Shown here piece by piece: positions 8,501 through 12,090 of a stretch of 12,090 bases of DNA (its first letter is position 1; each line of letters opens with the position of its first letter). Under the pieces are notes generated by a model. That model was not told the DNA's origin. It worked only from the letters and a program-made list of their open reading frames with translations, and made no database searches. Source of the DNA: Beroe ovata (taxonomy: Eukaryota > Ctenophora > Nuda > Beroida > Beroidae). The stretch spans positions 137,038 to 149,127 of the forward strand of contig CAMPET010000180.1 of NCBI GenBank assembly GCA_946803715.1, written 5' to 3'. The translations under genes and the position numbers were made by a program.

Positions 8501-9797
8501 GAGCAACAATGAACTGTTTTATCTCTCCAATATCAGACATAATCTGCAAAGCACTGTTCAGTAGTCCTTCTCTAATTTGCTGTAGCAGTGAAACATCATT
8601 ATCACATAGATACGATAGAGGAGTCAGCTGATACCTGCAGGAGGTGGACAGAATCTGTATTTCATTCCGCATCAATAGATTTCTTGAATCAATAGATTTC
8701 TTGAAATCAATAGATTTCTTGAATGTCAATGTTCCTTTATAGCACTTATCATTGATATTATACTTATCGATAGTGGGTAAAAGTATTCAATTGAACTACC
8801 TGATTGTTGCATGCCCTTCTCGAGCCGCTTCTTGCACCTGTATAAAGGCCTCTATGGCGGTTTTGTAATCAGTTGGTGTGTCAATAACCGTGTCCCCATT
8901 GTAATGGACTTGTATCCCTTCTGTCACACCGGTTTCGTGACCGTTGATATCCACTGTTGCTTCGGCATCAAGCTTGAACTCTGGTATGCTGTTGATGGCT
9001 ACTGCAAGTCGACCAGCTATGTCATCCTTTGTTTCGTTGCTCGCAGCGGTTTTATCGAATCTGAAAATGGCTCTTAGACCCAAGAGTTTCGATGTCACCA
9101 CATGAGTAGGTCCATCCGACTCAGCAGCTTCAGAACAAACATCGATATAGTCGATGGGAGTGTTGAGTGGGACTGTCTGAGATTTTCTTGTCGATCTGTA
9201 ATTCAGAACAACTCTAGCAGTCGTCGAAGACCTCTTTTCATCATTGAGATACTTGGCCGCTCCAGTGACTGTGACTTGGCCAGCTAATACTGTAACACTC
9301 AGTGAAGCCTCAACCTTGAGCAAGTTGCTCCTATCAACAGCATTATCTGAAGTTGTGATCTGAATCTCCGACTGTGTCTTATCTTGTTCTACTAGGTGTT
9401 TGGAGATTGTCTCCCCATCAAGTGGGTTCCACAGATATCTTCCGGGAAGAAATTGATGATTTCGAGCATTGTACACAGAGCCTAGTGCTTGCTCATCGCC
9501 GACCGCTTCCATTTGAAGAAGTTCCAGTTGTTTTGCTGAAGATGAGGAGCGTTTGCTCAACCGATCATTTTCCTCCAAAATGCAATCACCATGTCTTCTC
9601 TCATAAATGTGACCAGGTTCACACCTCATCAGATAGCTTATAGAACCAACTTCCATGGAGCAATGCCAATAAACTGCCGGATCACTATCATCTTCAGGTG
9701 CGTAGTTCTTTCCAATTAGGGACTTTGTGCAGACAATACCCTCTTCAGCTTTGCCTAGAGGAAATAGCACCAACACGAATAGCAATGGCAGTTGCAT
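4744..9797 (-). CDS. Gene A: secreted stonustoxin-like multidomain protein with FN3 and PAN domains
   Basis: Inferred exons on the minus strand: 9797–8800, 8634–8388, 8189–7945, 7851–7779, 7669–7391, 7311–7117, 7010–6820, 6721–6508, 6422–6210, 6169–6098, 5981–5687, 5569–5414, 5317–5228, 5144–4889, 4813–4744. The sum is 3594 bp, or 1197 residues plus a TGA stop at 4746–4744. Domain order: signal peptide, four-cysteine chitin-binding-like module, stonustoxin-type MACPF-like domain, FAT-like helices, thioredoxin-like domain, about three fibronectin III-like domains, coiled coil, two PAN/apple domains, short tail. The ATG at 9797–9795 directly precedes a good signal peptide. Fish stonustoxin, by family knowledge, ends in PRY-SPRY, which is not seen here. 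A secreted, possibly membrane-perforating or adhesive protein is inferred; toxicity is not shown. Least certain are the 40-bp intron 6209–6170 and the last exon. Confidence 0.87.
5687..5981 (-). other. Gene A exon 11: end of FN3 region plus probable coiled coil
   Basis: The first part completes the third FN3-like unit (VPVTSEPTKC). From about residue 935 the sequence is glutamate-, alanine- and serine-rich and lacks proline for long stretches, with heptad-like spacing such as SEARQRVSALEATL. It links to the PAN domains and exits in phase 1 at GCAG|GTAGGC. Gene B splits the equivalent stretch into two exons (801–704 and 581–409). Confidence 0.7.
6170..6209 (-). other. Candidate 40-bp intron in gene A
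   Basis: The inferred 5' site is CGT|GTTTAG, a poor donor, and the 3' site is TTAACCCTCAG. Reading through gives an immediate TAG. The phase (0) matches the paralogue intron 1095–985, which is 111 bp with a good GTAAGA donor. The need for an intron is firm; the exact donor is less so. Confidence 0.55.
7046..7068. repeat. Small perfect inverted repeat in gene A intron 6
   Basis: Two 11-base arms flank a single central c (tcaatgaaaa c ttttcattga at the core). A direct repeat, attatgcatat, lies beside it at 7017–7027 and 7036–7046. All lie inside intron 7116–7011. Confidence 0.8.
7391..7851 (-). other. Gene A exons 4–5: thioredoxin-like domain of the stonustoxin family
   Basis: Exon 4 (7851–7779) encodes the first strand (WAYTFNIKVLPR). 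Exon 5 (7669–7391) carries WYND at about residue 529, the FCFLVSIKEL and DIGYHYRKP strands, and a proline-rich exit, FIPPVAPPKP. There is no CxxC motif. The donor chosen at 7390 (CCA|GTTGGT, phase 0) agrees with gene B; a second GT four bases on would break the phase. Confidence 0.72.
7945..8634 (-). other. Gene A exons 2–3: helical FAT-like domain
   Basis: Exon 2 (8634–8388, 247 bp, the same length as in gene B) opens with YQLTPLSYLC. Exon 3 (8189–7945) is strongly helical, with alternating charged and hydrophobic residues such as AERQLAELISKHDK. It ends in phase 2 at AA|GTAAGT. Residues about 333–496 sit where stonustoxin has its FAT-like four-helix bundle. The exon 3 acceptor is CACTTAG. 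The call is by position and composition. Confidence 0.7.
8261..8278. repeat. Short 9-bp tandem repeat in gene A intron 2
   Basis: cacctgcga is present twice in a row and followed by cacct. It lies in intron 8387–8190. Probably a small slippage repeat. Confidence 0.8.
8671..8722. repeat. Three-copy 17-bp tandem repeat in gene A intron 1
   Basis: atcaatagatttcttga occurs at 8671–8687, 8688–8704 and 8706–8722, with one extra base before the third copy. It lies in the first intron (8799–8635), 36 bases upstream of the acceptor on the coding strand. Confidence 0.93.
8800..9797 (-). other. Gene A exon 1: signal peptide, chitin-binding-like module and stonustoxin-type MACPF-like domain
   Basis: Residues 1–17 form a leucine-rich signal peptide ending LGKA. 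Cysteines at 23, 46, 59 and 72 with YWHC and C-x-x-G-x-IY make a reduced type-2 chitin-binding-like module. A basic, serine-rich linker (about 78–92) follows. From about residue 103 the stonustoxin-type domain starts with ALGSVYNARN, then LPGRYLW, an ASLSVTVLAGQVTVTGAAKY segment, RVVLNYRS and the THVVTSKLLGLRAIFRF strand. These match the conserved framework of the stonustoxin N-terminal domain as I know it. The exon ends in phase 2 at AG|GTAGTT. Confidence 0.84.
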
Positions 9798-10372
9798 GCC
9801 TTGGTTTGTGTCTGAAAAACTTGTGATGACTGAGTGCTAAACGAACCGTTGGGATGTACAGCCAAACAGGAAAAATCTGCATTTCTTTCAATATTGAATC
9901 ATGTTGAAGGGTAACATCTGCTGAGTGCTATTGTTTTCCATACTTTTCACACTTCTTGACACAGCCATTCACACAAAACTCCACTATAGCTCCAGTGGCA
10001 AAGTTATCGAATGCCATGTGATCTTTGTACTGTCATGACATGTAATATTGTACAAGAATGTGTAATATTGTACAAGGATGGATTTTTAATGCAGTGTACT
10101 CTCAGTGATCACCCTAGGCATGGGATCAGTGAAATCTGGACAGTACTTTCATATCACCGCTATTGTGAATCATGGTCGTATGAAATCTATCAATTATCCC
10201 CCCCCCCTCCAACTAGCCCCTGCCGACCCCCTGGTGTCCACACCCCCTTGATGAGCACACGCATGATGACACTAGAAAGATTGTTTGACTCACAATGGCC
10301 CATATAAATGCCCATTGCCTAAAAAGACTTTGAAAAAAATAGGGAGGTTTACTAGGAAAGGTATGTTACTTG
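9798..10372. promoter_or_regulatory. Upstream region of gene A, promoter not resolved
   Basis: 575 bp upstream of gene A's ATG. No TATA box in the first 200 bases. On the coding strand AGTTTTTCAG ends at 9812, just 14 bases before the ATG, and looks like a splice acceptor for a 5' UTR intron or trans-spliced leader. The rest holds the 20-bp tandem repeat (10041–10080) and a run of ten C at 10198–10207. No convincing coding exon. Confidence 0.4.
10041..10080. repeat. 20-bp tandem duplication upstream of gene A
   Basis: tgtaatattgtacaagaatg is followed directly by a copy with one change (a to g at base 17). Each copy contains the palindrome ttgtacaa. It lies about 245 bases upstream of gene A's ATG, so it could be a doubled regulatory site or chance slippage. 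Confidence 0.9.
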
Positions 10373-10637
10373 ATTTTTCCCAAAACCAAATAAGATTTGG
10401 TTGTTATTGTCCGCGGCATCTTGCGTTCTTTATTTTAAAGTCAATGATATGAAAAAGAACGCGGCATGTACGACAGACTGCCGCCACCTCACGGTAGAAA
10501 CACTAAAGCTTTTTCTAGTGATGTGGCGGCAGTCTGTCGTACATGCCGCGTTCTTTTTCATATCATTGACTTTAAAATAAAGAACGCAAGATGCCGCGGA
10601 CAATAACAACCAAATCTTATTTGGTTTTGGGAAAAAT
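10373..10637. repeat. Long perfect inverted repeat (115-bp arms, 35-bp loop)
   Basis: The left arm, 10373–10487, and the right arm, 10523–10637, are exact reverse complements over all 115 bases by direct reading. The 35-base spacer contains a further 5-bp stem (10501–10505 with 10516–10520). No transposase frame lies inside it, and no clear target-site duplication flanks it. An RNA from either strand would fold into one long hairpin. It may be a foldback or MITE-type element, a small-RNA precursor, or an assembly inversion. An 11-base piece, agatgccgcgg (10589–10599), recurs just outside at 10717–10727. Confidence 0.93.
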
Positions 10638-11995
10638 ATCACTCTTTTTCAGTGTTACAGCCTATTAATTAGGTTTAGTTGGANCCCTTTTTGCTCGCAC
10701 GTTCAACATTTGCTACAGATGCCGCGGGGGGCTTGCCAGCCCCCTGATACTTGCTAAGCAGGAAATATCAGTAATAAAACTGATCAAAAAAACTAGCGTA
10801 TTATCAAATCTAAATCATCAATCTTCCCCTATCCCTATTAAAGATACCTTGTCTGAACTAGTTTTCCTATTTCACTTCTTCGCCCAATTCTTACCAGGTT
10901 ACCATGTACCAAGTACTGGCGGTTTCATGATCTTGCGTTTACGCCTTCGTCTTATTGCTAGTTGACCAGATGATGATGCTATTTCACCAATTCAGCACTA
11001 TTTTCCTTCGCAACGGCTTCGACAGACGGCAGACGCTCATGCGGCTGTAAGCATTAGGCAGTGCCCAGTGAATAATGACTAGACTGAACGTTTCACAATT
11101 CAAAGAATGCTTCACATTTTCAAAAACCTCGTTGTGTCCTTGACTTGTCCATGATCAGATTTAAACTATCACTCTCAATAGCAGTCTCAATAAGAAGTCA
11201 ACCATTATTCAATAATGTCTATTGGCCCTGTAGCCTATATCAGCCTAAGCTAATATCTACCAAGTCTCGGGGCTCTTTCTTCATACCAGTGATTTCTGCT
11301 GAGTGCTGATTAAAAATGACCTGGTCAAGTGTCCTGAGTCCTGAGCCAACTGTACATGAACTGTTTGACACACACATTGGCACTAATATCAGGCCCTAAT
11401 CAATCCCACAGGTAAATTCACTTTGTTTCGCATAAAAAAGTGCTACTGACATAAACAGAAGTTCGCTGTCAATTTGGTATTTAAATTCCTACATTATGCA
11501 CCTACCAGGCAGGCTTATGCTGTGCATTCTAGAACCCTTTACCCTATAGGCATCGGTCACCGTGTGCAATAACGTATAACGCACGGCTGAGCAAGTTGTA
11601 CCTTGATAGGTAGTTGATATCTCATTCAAACAAGAATTACGCCCGTTATTCCCGACAGGCGGGCGTTATATTTCCACCCAGCCTTTAGAAGCAATCAGGT
11701 TAAAATTTAAAACCTAAGGTCTGGCTAATTTGTAATTGGGCCGCATTGCTAATTGCNCAGTTGTTATTAGTGTGTACTGTCGTAGCTGAATATGTGTGAG
11801 TCTCGATAGGAAGCACGATAGACTGCAGCTAATTGTTGACAAGAATGGATTATGATCTGATTGTACAGGGAATTTATGATAATTTGACGTTGAGTTAGGA
11901 AATTTCACTGTGGGTGAAAGGCAGCACACGAAACACACTGTTGAGTAGCTCCGCAGTCCATCATTCTGTATCCATATTGCATACGATCATGTGAT

Positions 11996-12025
11996 CGTGG
12001 TATCAACTGACGTGGTATCAACTGT
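11996..12025. repeat. 15-bp tandem duplication
   Basis: cgtggtatcaactga is followed at once by cgtggtatcaactgt, with one mismatch at the last base. Function unknown. Confidence 0.88.
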
Positions 12026-12078
12026 CACTGGATGAGAGAATCTACTCTATCGCTTTCCCCTCCTTCAGATGCATTCGT

Positions 12079-12090
12079 CACACACACACA
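12079..12090. repeat. CA microsatellite reaching the window edge
   Basis: Six CA units at the end of the window; the repeat probably continues beyond it. Confidence 0.85.

Larger units (their letters stand above)
10638..12090. other. Non-coding flank with only minor repeats
   Basis: About 1.45 kb without a supported gene. Open frames here are short and show no domain or exon pattern. Contents: a 6-bp GC stem (10727–10732 with 10739–10744), a 7-bp stem acgcccg/cgggcgt near 11639–11666, a short inverted repeat cgatca-tg-tgatcg near 11983–11996, and ambiguous bases at 10684 and 11757. Confidence 0.6.

Noticed and set aside
8635-8729. Coding extension of gene A exon 2 through the 17-bp repeats
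   Set aside because: The frame is open only because the repeat lacks stops. A good acceptor at 8636–8635, phase 2 and the match to gene B place the exon start at 8634.
8811-9643. Plus-strand open frames opposite gene A exon 1
   Set aside because: Antisense shadows of the MACPF-like exon.
9917-9929. 13-base match tctgctgagtgct, also at 11295–11307
   Set aside because: A short match more than 1.3 kb apart without flanking similarity is likely chance.
10198-10207. Run of ten C as a functional element
   Set aside because: A simple homopolymer; no further structure supports a role.
10011-10307. Plus-strand open frame of about 98 codons
   Set aside because: It runs through the tandem repeat and a C-rich stretch and has no recognisable composition or neighbouring exons.
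10430-10642. Minus-strand open frame inside the hairpin
   Set aside because: It is read from the inverted repeat itself, so its two ends are mirror products; no start context or domain is seen.
11634-11672. GC-rich stem as a possible tRNA or terminator
   Set aside because: Only a 7-bp stem with a long loop; no cloverleaf, and intrinsic terminators are not relevant to animal genes.
11714-11938. Minus-strand open frame of about 74 codons
   Set aside because: It spans an ambiguous base, has no domain and no supporting exons.

Overview
This is animal nuclear DNA. The coding regions are broken into short exons separated by small GT–AG introns of about 40–200 bp. The encoded modules (stonustoxin-type pore-forming domain, fibronectin III, PAN/apple) are metazoan and extracellular, and the genes lie less than 500 bp apart. 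The compact layout fits a marine invertebrate such as a sponge. That placement is an inference; no species marker was seen.

Layout. Both genes are on the minus strand and form a head-to-tail tandem pair of paralogues. Gene A (4744–9797) appears complete, with 15 inferred exons and about 1197 residues. Gene B (1–4265) lies downstream of A and runs off the left edge of the window; 12 supported exons plus a possible 13th encode at least 1012 residues. Most exon boundaries, lengths and phases match one to one, which is the main evidence for the splice models. The 478 bp between A's stop and B's ATG must hold A's 3' end and B's promoter. From 9798 to 12090 I see no protein-coding gene, only repeats. 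The most striking is a perfect 115-bp inverted repeat at 10373–10637.

Proteins. Each begins with a signal peptide and a four-cysteine module resembling a type-2 chitin-binding (peritrophin) domain. A stonustoxin-type MACPF/CDC-like domain follows, then a helical FAT-like domain and a thioredoxin-like domain, the order known from fish stonustoxin. The usual C-terminal PRY-SPRY domain is not seen. In its place are about three fibronectin III-like domains, a coiled coil and PAN/apple domains. The products should be secreted, large, adhesive and possibly membrane-attacking. Whether they act in defence, venom or self/non-self functions cannot be read from the sequence.

Points of note: a non-canonical GC–AG intron in B where A has GT–AG; two intron positions not shared by the paralogues; a possible 40-bp intron in A; and the long perfect hairpin upstream of A. 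No transcript evidence was available, so all exon edges come from splice consensus, reading phase and paralogue comparison.
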